Positions 41,601-55,337 are shown, numbered from the stretch's first letter. The stretch: DNA of 64,000 nucleotides from Coptis chinensis (GCA_015680905.1 CM027380.1:13720001-13784000); one strand, 5' to 3'. The notes: generated by a model not told the origin, from the sequence alone. Made by a program: numbers and translations.

Positions 41601-43815
41601 TTTCTAGAATTGCCATAACTTCTGCAAAATAGCTGGTGTTCTCACCCAAGTTTTTGTAAAGCACTAAGAGGACCTCACAATCACTATTTCTATACACTGA
41701 CCCATAACCAGCTGCTCCTGGATTACCTTGTGATGTACCATCTGTGTTAATCTTGATTATCTCTTTGTCTAGCAGTTCCCATATACAATCTCGAAATCTT
41801 GGTGCTCGAGCAGGCTTGAGAGAAAGACCCCATCCTTGAAGGATTGCATTATCGGAAGGTTTTGAAGTACCTTTCGACAAAGTGTATGTATAATGAACTT
41901 GTCTTCTTATAGCCACTTTGCAATATGTTAAGCTTTCTTTCTTTGCATCAAACACTATATTATTTCTATGTGTCCAAATGGTTATCATTTCCGTGACCAC
42001 TGCCGCATGCCACATATGTCTGATAATGGAGCTTCGCTTCTTGTTCATCTTCATGGCTTCCTTGAAATTGTTAAATCCCTTCTTACACTTGAAAGTTTCA
42101 GACAGCCAATCCCATATCTCCTTTGAGAATATACACTCCCAAAGAACATGTTGTAAGTCTTTTTCACCGTGACACCCTAAGTAACATCTTGAAGCAAATT
42201 GAAATCCCCTCTCTTTCAGACTTATTTATGTAGCCGCACAATTTTATAGGACCTTCCATGCTATTCCCGCTATTTTTAGGTTAATGTAATCATTTCATAT
42301 GTAATTGCTCCACCAAACCTTCAAAGATTTCTTTCTGAGTTCCTTGTGCGCCAACTTAACTGAAAATTTGCCCTTTTGGTCAGGCAACCAAACCCTATAG
42401 TCCGTAGTGGCCGAGTTGATCTTGGGCAAATGGGACATACCTGTTTCTTGGAAATTTTCTAACAGTTGTGCAGGCATATTCCACTCACCATTTGATATGA
42501 CCTAGCACAACCTTGCTCTGCATCCTTTCAACTTCTTGCAAGTAAAGGTTCAGAGAAGATTTAATAGACTTGGCCCCCCCCCACCAATTGTCACGCCACA
42601 AGTTTATATTAGAGCCATCCCTAATCACCCATTGATGTCTTGACTTTCCTTCATTGCCTTTCTTAAACTTGGCCAGATGGTAGATTTTGTGTAGTACTCG
42701 ATCGATCGGGTCCCCATCTCTTGTAAAGTACTTACTTCTCCTGAAAATGGAAAATTCATCCTCTTTGTTGAGCATATGCCACACTAGCTTTAACAACAGA
42801 GATAAATTTTACTCCCTCAATTTTTGATCCCCAAACCTCCTTCAACATGGGGTTTACATACCTTGTTTCCACGCTACCGTGACTAGCTTCTTGGTGGTGG
42901 GATTTCCAATCCACAAAAAGTTTAGTATGATTCTCTCTGCTTCAATGACGGAGCTTGTTGGCCATTTATAAACCCCCATGTTATACACTACAATGCTTGA
43001 AAGTACTGACTTCACAAAAATGCATCTCCCTTGAAATGAGAGAAGCTTGTCTTTCCACTTGGTAATACTTTTCTTGATTTTGTCTATAAGAGGACTTACT
43101 GCAGTATTGGTTACTCTCCCTTGAAACAAAGGAACCCCCAAATACTTTTCAGGTAACGCACCGCCTTGAATACCCAGTAACTCTTGTAACTCCCGTTTCC
43201 TTGTCCAGTGCATGCCTCTTGCTAGGAGTTTGCTTTTGTCTTTGTTCATAATTTGGCCTGAGGACAGCTAATACATTTCCAAAAGACTAGCAATGTTTCT
43301 TATACTGTACGCATCACCTTTTGAGAAAATTATCACATCGTCTGCATATAGTAGGTGGGAAGGGCAGGGGACTCCTTTAGCTTTGGTGAGCGGCATCGAG
43401 AGCCCAAGATCTCGAATCTTATTAATTCCTCTACTCAAAGTATCTTCAACTAGAGCAAACAAAAATGGCGACAATGGATCCCCTTGTCGCAAGCCCCTCT
43501 CCACTGGAATGAAACCTACTGGACCCCCATTCACCAGGAAGGATAACCTGGCAAACTTGAGAATAGCCATAGTCATACTTATCCATTTTTTTGAGAAGCC
43601 AAATCTGTCTGACTATCTGAAGGAACTCCCAGGTCAGGGTGTCATAAGCTTGTGAGATATCCACTTTAATCGCCACACTTCCACCCTCCTATTTCTTGTT
43701 AAGTTCATTAACCATTTTTGATGCAAGACAAATACTAGCCTGAGAGGATCTTTCTTGAATAAATCCACTTTGTTCTCCGGAAATATGGATGTTGAGTCTT
43801 AGCTATAAAATCTTC
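38652..43815 (-). mobile_element. L1-type LINE, 5'-truncated, split by a second LINE
   Basis: Read from 43815 downwards it encodes reverse transcriptase (VAIKVDISQAYDTLTWEFL, GLRQGDPLSPFLFALV, LLYADDVIIFSK), the thumb and zinc-binding linker (VWLPDQKGKFSVKLAH), and an RNase H-like domain ([33 protein letters not shown]). The coding part stops near 41375 where the plus-strand LINE is inserted. The 3' UTR resumes at about 38785-38652 with GATTGAGGTTAATTGGG, matching the LINE tail at 18617-18995. Endonuclease and most of the 5' part are absent. Frame changes split the protein into at least five pieces, so it is dead. Confidence 0.85.
38786..41373 (+). mobile_element. L1-type LINE, 5'-truncated, inserted in the 3' end of another LINE
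   Basis: The plus strand starts in the reverse transcriptase at FRPISLCNV, then ISPSQNAFVKGRQIFDNIVL, MTIKLDMSKAFDGVEWSFLL, HLLFADDSFIFCRA, a zinc-binding linker and an RNase H-like end (YISTDASWVDNYTEAGLGFV, VVILSNCQTLVVVLERR). It ends with a 3' UTR and an A-run at 41364-41373. Several stops and frame changes interrupt it. On both sides the sequence belongs to the minus-strand LINE, so the order of insertion is clear: this one came second. Confidence 0.85.
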
Positions 43816-44262
43816 GAGAAATTTTTTATGTATGAGTAATTTTTTTCATAAAAAAAAAATTGTCACCCCAACCTAACCCACCCAATTCTTTCATCTATAT
43901 AGCTTTATGTCCCAAGACCATGACACATCCAAGTTAACAAAACTTGACTATTATATTTTTGGTCAAGCTAGATAAAAATACTTTTATTGCGCTACCCTTT
44001 TGCATGCACAATTACATAAGTACCCCATGACTTACCGAAAGACCAATTTATATTCAAATTCACCTAAGACACGTGTCATCATCTTCTCAAGTCTATCCAA
44101 CGGTTGGAGTTTTTCCCCTACCAAATGACACCCCATACCCTTCACACATTAATTTCCCAATCTCCTTAACTATTCTCATCTAGATTTTCACAAAGGACAC
44201 TTGTCTTTATCAAGTGAATTGTATTCGACCGTTGGGAACGCACAAACACCCCACTTGGTGGT
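43816..44262. other. Intergenic, nothing recognised
   Basis: No gene frame or terminal repeat is recognised. Confidence 0.4.
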
Positions 44263-44549
44263 TGTGAGGGACTAATATACACAACCAATGTATATTATAC
44301 ACGTGTCCAGCACAACTCATCAAGAGAACACTCTCCCCTCATAACAGCTCGCTTCATAACGAACCAAACTGTCTCTCCATCATGAACTAGCATCATCAGA
44401 AGACACCTCCCCCCGACGAACTCATGACAAATTGCTTCACAGCGAACCAGCAGCCTCACTTCACCTAACGACCTCATACACTCACCCTACGACCTCACTC
44501 CAAAGTGACTCGAGTCGAATGGACGACCTCGTCCTGGAGCGACCCCCAT

Positions 44550-47500
44550 TGTCACACCCCGAATTTCGACAGAATTCGGAAAAACATTATTTGTTCCCGA
44601 CTCTTCGATCTCCGAGGTGTGACGCACTCTCAACTCCCAAAAACCCATAAACAGTTTAAATATGCGGATAATAAAAAACCAATAAAAATTTTAACTTAAA
44701 CAAAAGTCCTTTTCATTACAAAAATTAACAAATGAAAATACAAATAACTTTGTCTCGACTGAAACTCTATATCACCTCGAGGGAAAACAAAACATATCCT
44801 GAGATGCAACGCTAACGCAAACCACAAGCAAAGAACCAATCTTCAACACTAAACTGTCAAGACTTATCAATTTGTGTTCATTTAATGAACACACCCGATA
44901 AGCAAACATGCAAATCGGGTCAAGATTATAAAAATCTTTGGTGTGAGTAGTCCTAAAATACAACATATACTTATACCAATATATACACAAACCATCGGGC
45001 AGTTAGTTCCTCCACCGAAGCTTTTAACTTTCAACAACTAATACAACATCCTTAAGTACAATAATCTAGGCAGGTAGTTCCTCCATCGAAGCCTTAACTT
45101 CCAACAACTAATACAACATACCATACGCATAATAAAAAGACATTTAGTTCCTCCACGAGGCGCCTTAGGTTCTAACTAAACAAATAACCAATATATTACC
45201 ATAATTATATTATTTACGGCTTTCTTTGTGTGTCCCTAAAATTCACGTCGTATCTATGTCTTACCTAGTTTCCCTGGCTACCACAATCGCTACCCAACGC
45301 CGAACATGTACATCCACATGCCTCCCCTTACATAATGAACCACTCCCGCGTAACGTAACCACCACGGCGGGATGCGCGACGGGGTAAATCCTCACACGGA
45401 AGCAATTATGTAAGTAATGCCACTATTCGGCATAAAATATCCGCGTCATCGTTCTATTTTGCTTAACGGAATAATCAAGCCACTATTCGGCTCGCCCGGG
45501 AGGGCCATTCAGCTTTTATCAAACGCGGGGAGGGCCAATCACATTACTTACGCCCGAAGGCCATTCAGATTAACTGAAACGCCAGAAGAGCCAATCACAT
45601 GAGTTGTGGTAGTCAGGTTCTTGGATTTTCGTTACGTAATTTATTCCGGTGTCATACATTTATGACTCATAATCATTTCACTATATTACGTGCATGTCAA
45701 ATACATTATTGCACTAAGCCACAATATTTAGAAAATATCTCAATTATATCTCATAACCACTTTCATTATTTCACGTGCATGTCAAATATATTATTGCACC
45801 ACGCCACACTCCCGTGGGAAAATATTCACAAATACTATACTAGCATCTCATAAATAAAATAATGGAGCGTTTACTTTTATTTCTCCAAAAATATTGCATT
45901 TAATATATACATCCCAACATATCATATAATATCACCGTTTCTCCAAACGTATCGCATAACATTTTTATTATAGCGTATTAGGAATATAATGTCTCCTAAT
46001 ATCTCAATATCGTCACGTGTCAAAAATACACGACATCAATGTCAAATCTTTCTTAGATAATGACAACCAAATTTATACTAGCTTCCACAGCATTTTAACA
46101 GTTGATTTGTCCATACAATATACTACATAACACGTAGCACAATTAAGCAGTCAAAAGTCCACAATCAAAGCCCAATATTTACATGCTTTACACACTACTC
46201 ACGTCAAATCTTAATTAGATAATGACAAACAAGGTTATAGAATTTCTACCAATATTTTATTACTATATTTATCCATATTCTTAAATATGTGAAAAACGGA
46301 AAAAAGTCAACATTCCACAGTCAACGGTCAAAGTCACCGGTCACCGGTCAATGGTCAACACATCATGGTCAAGGTCAAACTCAACATATCATGGTCAAAG
46401 TCAAAGTCAACATGTCATGGTCAAAGTCAAAGTCAAACGTCAACACATCATGGTCGAAGTCAAACTGTCGTTTCCATGTTCGACAAGTGCGCGGTCATAG
46501 TCATGGTTCATGGCTAGGGTCAAGGTGCATGGCTCATGGGCTCATGACTAAGGAAAATGGTTCGGACCCAACTGGCCAAGCCCAAACCTTAGAACCCAAA
46601 AGTCTAAAACCAACTCATTTATTCTACCAGACCCAATTGGGATCTATATTAAGTCCTATGGACTGGCCCCAAACAATATTAGAAACTGGCCCAAAACAGT
46701 TAAGTGGTTCGGTCCAAAAATTTAACTGAAACCGGCCCAACACTTAAACTAAAACTAGTCCACCACTTAAACTAAACTGGTCCGAAACAAAGGATTAATC
46801 CGGCCCAATAACTATCTAGTGTTTAGGCCCAAAAACTTCAAATGAACTGGCCCGAAACACAAATTGGTTCGGCCTAAAAATTAACTAAAACCGGCCCAAA
46901 ACCAAAAACTAATATGGTCCGGCCCAACTTAATTAGACACAAGTCTAAACAGTTATACACCGACCGGGAGCACTGGATCGCTCTCACTGTCATCCCCTCC
47001 GCAGCAACAGCCGCTTGCTTCCATCCACCCCAACATCCTTCACACACCACCCACACCGATCTAAGAGAAAATGGGGTGAGTGAAAAACCCCACCACTTTG
47101 CTTCACCAAGCACCCCCGATTTTCAGTTAGAAGAACACTTCCAAATTTGTTAGATCCGACCACCATTACTGTTCTTGGGAGTTTTCGAACCCCCACAAAC
47201 TCCCTACCACCACCATACCTCAAACCACCAACCCACCATACAAAAACACAGTTCAAACACAAAAAAATAAATACAAATATCAAAATCTTCAGTAGCCCAG
47301 TAATGGCGTTTTTCCTCAGGGGAGGAGGGTTGGGGGCTCGCGCCTCCCTTCACCACCACCTAATGGGGTTCCCAGTCCTACCAAAACTACAGAGTATAAA
47401 ACAGGTACAGGAAGAACCATGGTTGAACATAACAAAAAAAAAAACGGCATGAAAAGTAAATGAAAGGTGGTTCTTCAGTAAATGAAACATGGTCTGTGTC

Positions 47501-47837
47501 TGTGTCTAGATACGAGAAAAAATAACGAATAACCACTCACAATAATGAACAGCTCGACGAATTCCTCCTGGTTCGAGTCGTCGCGTTCCAACGGTCTAGC
47601 CAACGAGCTTTCACCTCCGCCTCCATTTTTTTAAATATTTTATTATCTTTAAAACCCTATTCGATCTCTAGAAAAATGTGTTTATATACTTGGGTTCGAA
47701 CCCTAAGCCCAACACAGACTCGGGCCCAAAAACCAGGCCCACGTATCCCGAATCCAATCCGATCAAATTTTAAATAAATAACTAAATTAATTAATAAATA
47801 AATAAAATAAATACGTATTTTAAATACGGGCATTACA
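44550..47837. mobile_element. Solo LTR, 3.3 kb, with 5-bp duplication
   Basis: It begins TGTCACACCCCGAATTTC and ends CGGGCATTACA, with the TG...CA edges of LTRs. The flanks CCCAT at 44545-44549 and 47838-47842 are identical, as expected for LTR integration. No gag or pol is found inside, and its size fits a long LTR left after recombination between two LTRs. It contains a minisatellite at about 46310-46460. It interrupts the LTR-like segment above, so it is the younger of the two. Which family it belongs to is not settled. Confidence 0.7.
46310..46460. repeat. GGTCAAAGTCAA minisatellite in the solo LTR
   Basis: Degenerate units of GGTCAAAGTCAA mixed with CATCATGGTCAA repeat over about 150 bases; spacing varies from 6 to about 30 bases. 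Confidence 0.7.
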
Positions 47838-48185
47838 CCCATAGTGTTCGCTCACCCCGTTCCATAACGACTAGTAATGTACGCTTTCACTAATGCATTC
47901 AAGGCCGCAGCTTCAGTCACGCACCTTATCAATCGCCATAACGTACTCGCCATCATGACCTAAAGACCAGGACCTGACTTGACGCTAAAGAAGGTGAAGG
48001 ACCGCCAAGGTTTTCTATATAAAGTGGACAGGAACTACGTCTGACTTGATTCAAGTCTCCCCCCAGTAGAGAGAACTTGATACGTAGGCAGTTCGTCCAC
48101 ACGAACTCGATCAAATCCAACCCATCAATCCCATCTCTCTCAGTTTGCCTATGATTGTAAGGTTAATCCAAATTTAACATTTACA

Positions 48186-49307
48186 GTGTGGTGTTGAATC
48201 GCCTAAAATATAATATAAACCACAAGTTATTAATTAGACTTTACCCTCCACTGTATTTTTGAGTCCCTACAAAGATGATTGCTTTTTCAAATTTTGTATC
48301 GGATTTCAAACACTCCCACTTTCCAATTTGGCTTCTTATGACTAGTTTGGTGAAGGAGAATACACTTGGTGGGTGGTTAAAGATTTTCCTTTAATTCATA
48401 TTTGTTGATTTTAGGTTTTAGTGATATTGATTCAGTTAAAAAATAGGATTTTAACTATTGAGGTTTATTTGGGTTTTGCTATATATTTTTGAATACGGTA
48501 ATAGTGGAGTTGTGGTGGGGGTAGTAGTGTATGGCTTGAAGAAGATGATACCATATTGAGAGTAGTTATGTAATTTCATGTGTAAAAGGTGTGGATGTTA
48601 TTTCATATAAATTGGTTGTAACCGTCGGATAGAGATCACGAGATCTTGACACACATCCTAGATGGTTTGAATTCTAATTTAGTCTTTGTCAAAACCACAT
48701 GGTATTTTTATAATTATGTCTAGAAAAGAGCATTAGAATCTTTTTATACATGCTAATAAAAAATAATAACAGTCAAACTTGGATATGGGGGGCTAGAAAA
48801 CTGTATTTTATTTTGGAGTACAATTGCATAATTGCATGCACATTGATATATAATAACAGATGTTGTAGCGAAAAAAAAATTGTATAATAACAGATAGTAG
48901 CTCTCAGGGACAAAAAGAAAGAAAAAATCACTCTCAAACCCAATATTTTTTAATAATTACAAAAATTGAGGCCATCAGCTTGTTCCAAACAAATCTACCT
49001 CTTAAAGAGAGCCCGCTGTATGACTGTATCCCATAGAAGTCAAAATGACGTTTGGTTGCTTATTTGAGGCTTTTTACAAGTAGCATCTGTGGTCTCCAAT
49101 TTCAAGCTTATACATATGTAGGTGGTGGTAAAGCTCGTCTGAAAACTCAAATTCTTGGACAGCTTTAACAGGATTACAAAGTTAAAACTTGAGTCCAGAA
49201 AATTCTCATCCATATAGCCTACATCATATATTAATATGGTACCCCCATTCTATCAGCCAGTACTGGTGAAGCATCGTTTGAGTCAATGTGGAACATTGTA
49301 ATGACTT
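48186..49307. other. Intergenic, 3' side of the second MATE gene
   Basis: AT-rich and non-coding, with no element ends recognised. Confidence 0.4.
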
Positions 49308-52300
49308 TCATAACGAACTAACTCTGGTTTCTTCAGCCTGTAAAAGGATCAATAAGGGAGACTCCCACAATTATTGAAAAGGAAAAACAATGACTTAACT
49401 GTTTACTTGTCTAGTTGTCTCTTCATTACCTTTTTTTTTCCAGTCAAATTTAAGAGTGATGACGGTCAATATCAATGTCTGTACAACTACTCCACTAATC
49501 ATTCCAGACCACATACCCTGTTCACGATCAGTGTCATGAGGCCAAACACTTTTAAGAGTTCAGGGAAAATATATGATAAACCATCACAATCTGTAATACA
49601 TCATACCTAAATCGGTTTTTGAAACTAATCGGTTGAGGAGCGATATGCGATTAATCGTGATTAATTAGCGATTTAATCGGTTATATCGGATGTATATATT
49701 TGACACTTTTAAAATATATAATAATATATCATACAAGATATTTCTAAATAGTTATCCGAGATGTAACAAAAAATATCAAATTCTCATAATCATATCTAAT
49801 CAACTCAATTTTAGAGTACTACATAGACGCCAAACACAATATATTAGAGAGATATTACAATAATTTGTATACTTAACATTCGTTAAGAGAAGAAAATAAG
49901 TAAACTCTTAGCTTTGTGTGTTTATTAGGTTTTATTATTATTAATACGGTTTAAAAATCCAATTTGTTAATTTGTATTTTTTTGGTGGGAACTGATATTT
50001 TCAATAATTTTTTTTCTCGGTTTAGTGAGAAATTGGTCATCTCGGCAATTAATCGGTCAATTCGGTGATTAAATCGGCTCAGTGAGAAAAGTTTAAAAAT
50101 CAGTAAAAACTAATCGGGTTACAAGCGATATGCGATTAATCAGCCGATATAACCGATATTGATAGCATAGCATACCTAACAAAGGATATCTATTTTTTCT
50201 ATTGAATTCTTTGTTGGTTGTGCAATTAGTACAACTAAACTGCAATTAGTCCTACACTCCCACATCAGATAGCAATGAACCTACACTCCAATTATCAAAG
50301 TGGACCCTTACTAGCACTGAGGTTTGTTAGTTAAAACCCCACACCATAGATGAGGCCCAACTGTGACTGGGCACAGTGGTGGCTAAGGTTGGGGACAGTA
50401 TAGAGCTAGAGTGAGAGATCTGTGAGGGTTCCAGCCTCCAAGCATAAGCCCTAGGTAGGTTTGGCTGCAGTCAAGTTTGGCAGTGCAATCTATGATCTGG
50501 ATATCACTCAGATAGAGTGACAGATCAAATGACTAGGTTAAGTGAAAAGTGGCCAGTGCAAGGGTTGCAAGACTAAGTGAACCAGGCCTTGAATTTGTTT
50601 TAGTATAGTGAATTGATGGTGAAAACTAGCAAAAATATTATAAGAATTTACCTAGTTGTACAATGCATTAAATTTTGACTTAGGTCTTTGTTTTTCTTAT
50701 CTAGATTCCCTCAAGTGCCCTGACGAGTTCACCCATGGCATTCATAATCTCCACTTTTCAAACACAAATGTGATTCTTATGAGTCTAAAGATGGACTACT
50801 TAACAAGGTCCCAAAATGTGATAGATGTAAAACTAGCATTTCACAAATAATTAATCCACCAACCTTTAACACATTTGCTAGCTCTTAGCAAGTAAACTCC
50901 TGGATTTTGGCTACCAGAAATCAGTGTCGTGCACGCTAGTCTACTGCTTCATCATAGAATAAAACTGTGTGGTCCTTTTGTAAGTGTGCAAGAGAAATCA
51001 AAGGAATACCTGAATGCCAAAATGGAAGACCCATCCCGTCAAAACTCCAAGAGGGACTCCAATGATGTAGTAGGAACCTATGTTTATAATGGCTGCAAGT
51101 GCTTGCCATCCTGATCCAACAGCCACTCCTACACGTGGAGAATTTTATGCTCAGATGTAAATTAAAATCAGTTAATGTTACTTCAATCGTCAGAGGTTGA
51201 TAATTCTGTGTGGTAAGGATCTTACCAGAAAGAACTGGTTGTATGCTGTTGAGGAGAACCGTGAAGGCCAATAGGATTGATAGTTGGTTAACAGCACTAA
51301 GAACAGGTGGACTTGAGGTAAATATCAGAGCAATCTGGTTCCGAAAAGCAATAATAACGCACCAAAAGAATAAACCCACTACTAGAGAGGTGACAACTGA
51401 TACTACTGTCGCAAACTTAGCAGCTTTTCCATTGCCTGCTCCAAGCTCATTTGCAACTCTTACCCTGCATTGCAAAAAGAAAAATACATGACTAAAGCAA
51501 TTGGTTGAGCATTGAACTTGTGTAGGTTTTGGATAATCAAGTAAACAATCACTGCTCTATATCAGACAAATCCCACATTCCCTGCCAAATCAAAACTGGG
51601 ATCAACTTCAAATGTTGAAAGAGTTGCTACAAGGCATAACCTAGTCTCAGTTCTTTTGTCACAGTAATTAAAACTATAAAGCCCACTGTATCCTGTTGAA
51701 AGTGCACTAGAAGAGCTCCCTCAGGACTCACAAAAGACAACTCAAAGTAAGATTAGATGATTTTAGAAATTGTATCAGGACCCTTTATTAAGCTAAATAA
51801 GATGATCAACTAGTCAGGAACTGTTGAATTAGGGGGGTGATATACTCCCGTACCATGATTGTTGGCTAAAATAGTACTGACCCTCAACTAATTATAGATC
51901 AATGTAAGATATACTGCAATGCATTGTTAAGACCTACTAACTCTTGATGTTTGACATAGATGAAGATACACAAGACAAAGCTCAGTAATCATTTTAGCTA
52001 GGTCTGGAAATGATTGTGACACGATTTTATCCATTTTCTAACGATTGGTGACTAAGTGAAGACCATATGCACATGACAGTAGTTGGATAGTTGATGTGGT
52101 AACGAAGTGGCATCACAGTCGAAGATAGATAGTTCCTAAGTGAGCGGGAGTGTAATAGCCCATGTGAATATCATAACAGGGTATGTTGGAAAGGCATCCC
52201 ATGAGAGGTAATGGTAGGGCCAAGGTTTAGTCCGACACCGGTTAGGAAGCCTTTCTAGAACCTAATTATATTTTGGGGTGGATCGTTAGAACCACATACT

Positions 52301-53770
52301 CACCTTACTGTATACAACCTTTAAAACAATACTTTGATCACACCTATTTTCCCAAGACTTGAACTTCTCAATCTAACCTGTCGATGTTATATAAGGAAGT
52401 GGCTTTCTTAGTCTTTGAATGATGTTTTCCAGGACAATGTCTTCGGTGATGCTCATAAAGTTATAAGTGGAAAACAAAAAAATAAAAATAAAAATAGAGA
52501 GCTTTGATATATACCCAGTTGCAGCAAAGAACCCAAGAGTGATCATTGATTCCCAAGCATAAATGGATATGCTGCCCACAAAAATGAAATAAGTTAACTT
52601 TCTGCAGATAAGTTGGCGCGGTACAATTTGCAACACCAACTACTTGTAGCATTATAGCATGAAATAAAACAACCTATAACCATGATAATATTTAGTCATT
52701 TAGATAACTAACCAGATAGAAAGTGCATCTATAAAGCAAATTCACCTTCATTCAGAACTCCAGCCAATATAATCAAAATTCTATAATACCAACTCTCCAA
52801 GCTGAAAATTCCAAAAAAAAAAAAGAAACAAATCATAATCTGAGACCAACTATAGAAATGTAGGGGAAAACAAAATGACGGTATACAATAAAATACATAC
52901 CATAACATGACACCAGAAGCTACAGAGAGTTTGAAAAAATCCCAAAGACCAGAAAAGGCTTGGATTGAAAAACCAGTCCACGAATCCGAACAACCACCAC
53001 AAACTGTATACCCAAATAGCCCCAAAACCAAAATGAACCAAGAAAAATCAAGAATAAGAGAAATACCAATAAGCCCCACTTTCAACTTATACACAAAGAA
53101 CCAACTCAATATCACATGTACAACAAGAACCACACCAGACACCCAAGCAATAACGAGTGTCTTAATCTGACTTTGAAGAAACCTTTGTAATGGAAACTGA
53201 AATGCAAATGCGAAATGAACAGGAATCAACCATAATGCCACTACCCCAGACTTTTCAGCTACTTGATTAGATTGTCCTGTAAACTTGAGAATTGGAGAAG
53301 CAAACAAGTACATAGGCAAAAGTAGTACAGAACAAAGAAACAAAACAACCCATGATCTTTGCAAATATACTCCCATCATATGGTATTGCTTAGCACCATA
53401 AGCTTGTCCACAAAGTGTCTCCAATGCACTAGCCATGCCTAGCTAAAAAACCCGAATCCTCAAATTACTAAATTTTGTAGAAAAGTATAGATTGAAATGA
53501 GAAAAGGGGTTGTGCTATTCTTACCAAGAAACCGAAACTGATAGTGATGATTACAGTTGTTGCAATGGAAAATGAAGCTAAGTCAAGAGCACTTAAGTGA
53601 CCAGCAAAAGATTGGCTTATGAGCGTCATTGAAAACAAAGCAACACGACTGAAGATTGCTGGCCCTGCTACTTTCCACATTTTCTTTGATTCATTCCATA
53701 CTCTTGCAGATAAACTGTCTTCTTCTTCTTCTTCTTCTTGAATTAATAGAAGCTCGTTTTGTTCTCTCAT
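49308..53770 (-). CDS. MATE (DETOXIFICATION, DTX20s-type) transporter, tandem paralogue with two frame problems
   Basis: Exons in gene order are 53770-53525, 53442-52901, 52801-52713, 52571-52515, 51464-51226, 51128-51010, 49517-49430 and 49337-49308. Exons 2, 4, 5 and 6 have exactly the lengths of the paralogue at 18335-35085 (542, 57, 239, 119). Blocks include [52 protein letters not shown] and [20 protein letters not shown]. Exon 3 is 89 bases against 87; the two extra bases near 52735 (in GAATTTGCTTTATAG) give a stop after about 286 residues, before helices 8-12. Exon 7 ends in nine A where eight would keep frame into exon 8. Without these the protein would have about 468 residues. Either the gene is a recent pseudogene or these are sequence errors; the rest of the coding sequence is well kept. 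Confidence 0.8.
49611..50170. mobile_element. Non-autonomous DNA element in intron 6 of the second MATE gene
   Basis: The flanks CATACCTAA at 49602-49610 and 50171-50179 are identical, a 9-bp duplication. The inside carries ATCGGTTTTTGAAAC at the left and GATATAACCGATATTG at the right, with GCGATATGCGATTAATC near both ends. The two terminal 20-mers do not match well, so the family is uncertain. Confidence 0.6.
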
Positions 53771-55337
53771 GTTGAGCCTCTTGTTTGGTTGGAAGACTCC
53801 AAGGATGAAGGGAAGAGAGATTTTTGGCTTTGGGGAGTGTGTGTGTTCGCTGCTTCGGTTCGGTTAACATGGCCAAATGCACATTTTTCTTGAGTTGGAG
53901 AATGGTGATTGAGTGGGACCCATCATCATTTTTCTCATTAATTCTAACTTATTTTTACTATTTTAAAAATCGCGGCCATCATCTACAGTTTTGCAATGGT
54001 AACGCCATTATAAAATATTTTAAACTCCATAATAAGCTGTATAAAAATAAAAATGGCAATTAAAATTTCGAATAGACCTTGGCTATCTCGAGGATATTTT
54101 CGTAGGAATGAAAATTTCGGACACCGTTGGATGTGTGATCCAACAGTTCGAAAATCAAAACAAAAAAAAAAAAAAAAAAAAAAAAAGAGAATGTGAGTTT
54201 GTTTTTAATTTCAGAGTAGACGATCTCATATATATTGAGTGAGTTGTCAGTTTGTCACCATCAATCCTTTTTCGTCTAATTAAATTTTGGGGTAAAAATA
54301 TAAATGAGTATAGTGACTTGTCACATGCTCACATCCCACTTTACATGGGCTCTATTTTGACTATGTATTGACGATTTTTATGCCTTTGCGTGCCCATCCC
54401 ATCTAGTGCATAGAAATTGCTGGTGTGATGCCAAAATGCCAAATGCACATATTTAATTGCCACAATCGATTATTTGCATTTGCTGTCACAAAAATCACCT
54501 AAATGTCTGTCTGCCAAATCTTTTACGAGTCCTCCTTTGAGAAGCCCACAATATATCATATACTCTGATATATTTGAACCCTTAATTCTTGAAAAACATA
54601 AAACCAGTTACCAGTATATCTCGACTCGAGGCAAAGTTTTGATACGGAATCTTGATATTTTGATATATACCACAGAAAGCAATGTTCTTTTTTATTTTTG
54701 GTTCTTGAAGGCTCGAGTGAGCAACCTTTTCGGTAGGAAAACAATATTTCACACGTCATTCACAATATCACATGCGAAATATGCCATTTGAAATGGAACG
54801 TCACAATGTGACAAAGCGGATAGAGCCTTTAGCCACCCTGTTTTCCATTATAATTTTCTGTAACTTTCTGTGTTTCCATAACTTAGAATCAGACCCAGGC
54901 CACCACCATATTCTGATGAGATTGTGTTAGCAAACTTAGCATATGGCCATGCCGAAATTTTAGAAATGTAATAATTTTGTTGAAATTGAAAATATTGAGA
55001 GAAATTGATGCCTATATTAGAGAAATGCAAAAGTCAATCCAATATTAAAAAACAATAAATAATTTTATTTATAGTACCATGTACACCAGATTCATCGTCA
55101 TCATCCATCCATCATCAAGATACAACATTAAATCAACCCCCTCATTCCTCCCTAGAATCATCGAGAATGAATCACCAAAATAATCAACATCCAGCTCTAC
55201 CAAAACTCAAACCAATTAAAAAGAAAAAAACCATACAAAGAAATACAAGTAAAAAACAAAAAATGTGAAAACTACTCAAAGTCCAACAAATCAATCAACG
55301 TCATCTCAAGATCACAGATCTACGGCTATAGAACTTC
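53771..55337. other. Intergenic: upstream of MATE 2, downstream of the AGP gene
   Basis: Holds the promoter region of the second MATE gene and a long A-run near 54162-54186. The 55040-55337 part should be the 3' UTR of the AGP gene. No other gene or element end is recognised. Confidence 0.4.

Larger units (their letters stand above)
44263..48185 (+). mobile_element. LTR-like segment (probable Ty3/gypsy solo LTR) split by a larger solo LTR
   Basis: The outer parts are 44263-44549 and 47838-48185. They start TGTGAGGGACTAATATAC, contain TATATAAAG at about 48017 as a possible promoter, then ACTACGTCTGACTTGATT and GATACGTAGGCAG, words I associate with LTRs of the Tat/Ogre branch of Ty3/gypsy. The end TTTACA at 48185 is provisional. 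Target duplication is not convincing. A broken fossil without coding parts; family assignment is inference. Confidence 0.5.

Noticed and set aside
46990-47283. Frames in the solo LTR
   Set aside because: They lack gag, pol or any other known domain and lie within an element bounded by TG...CA and a 5-bp duplication.
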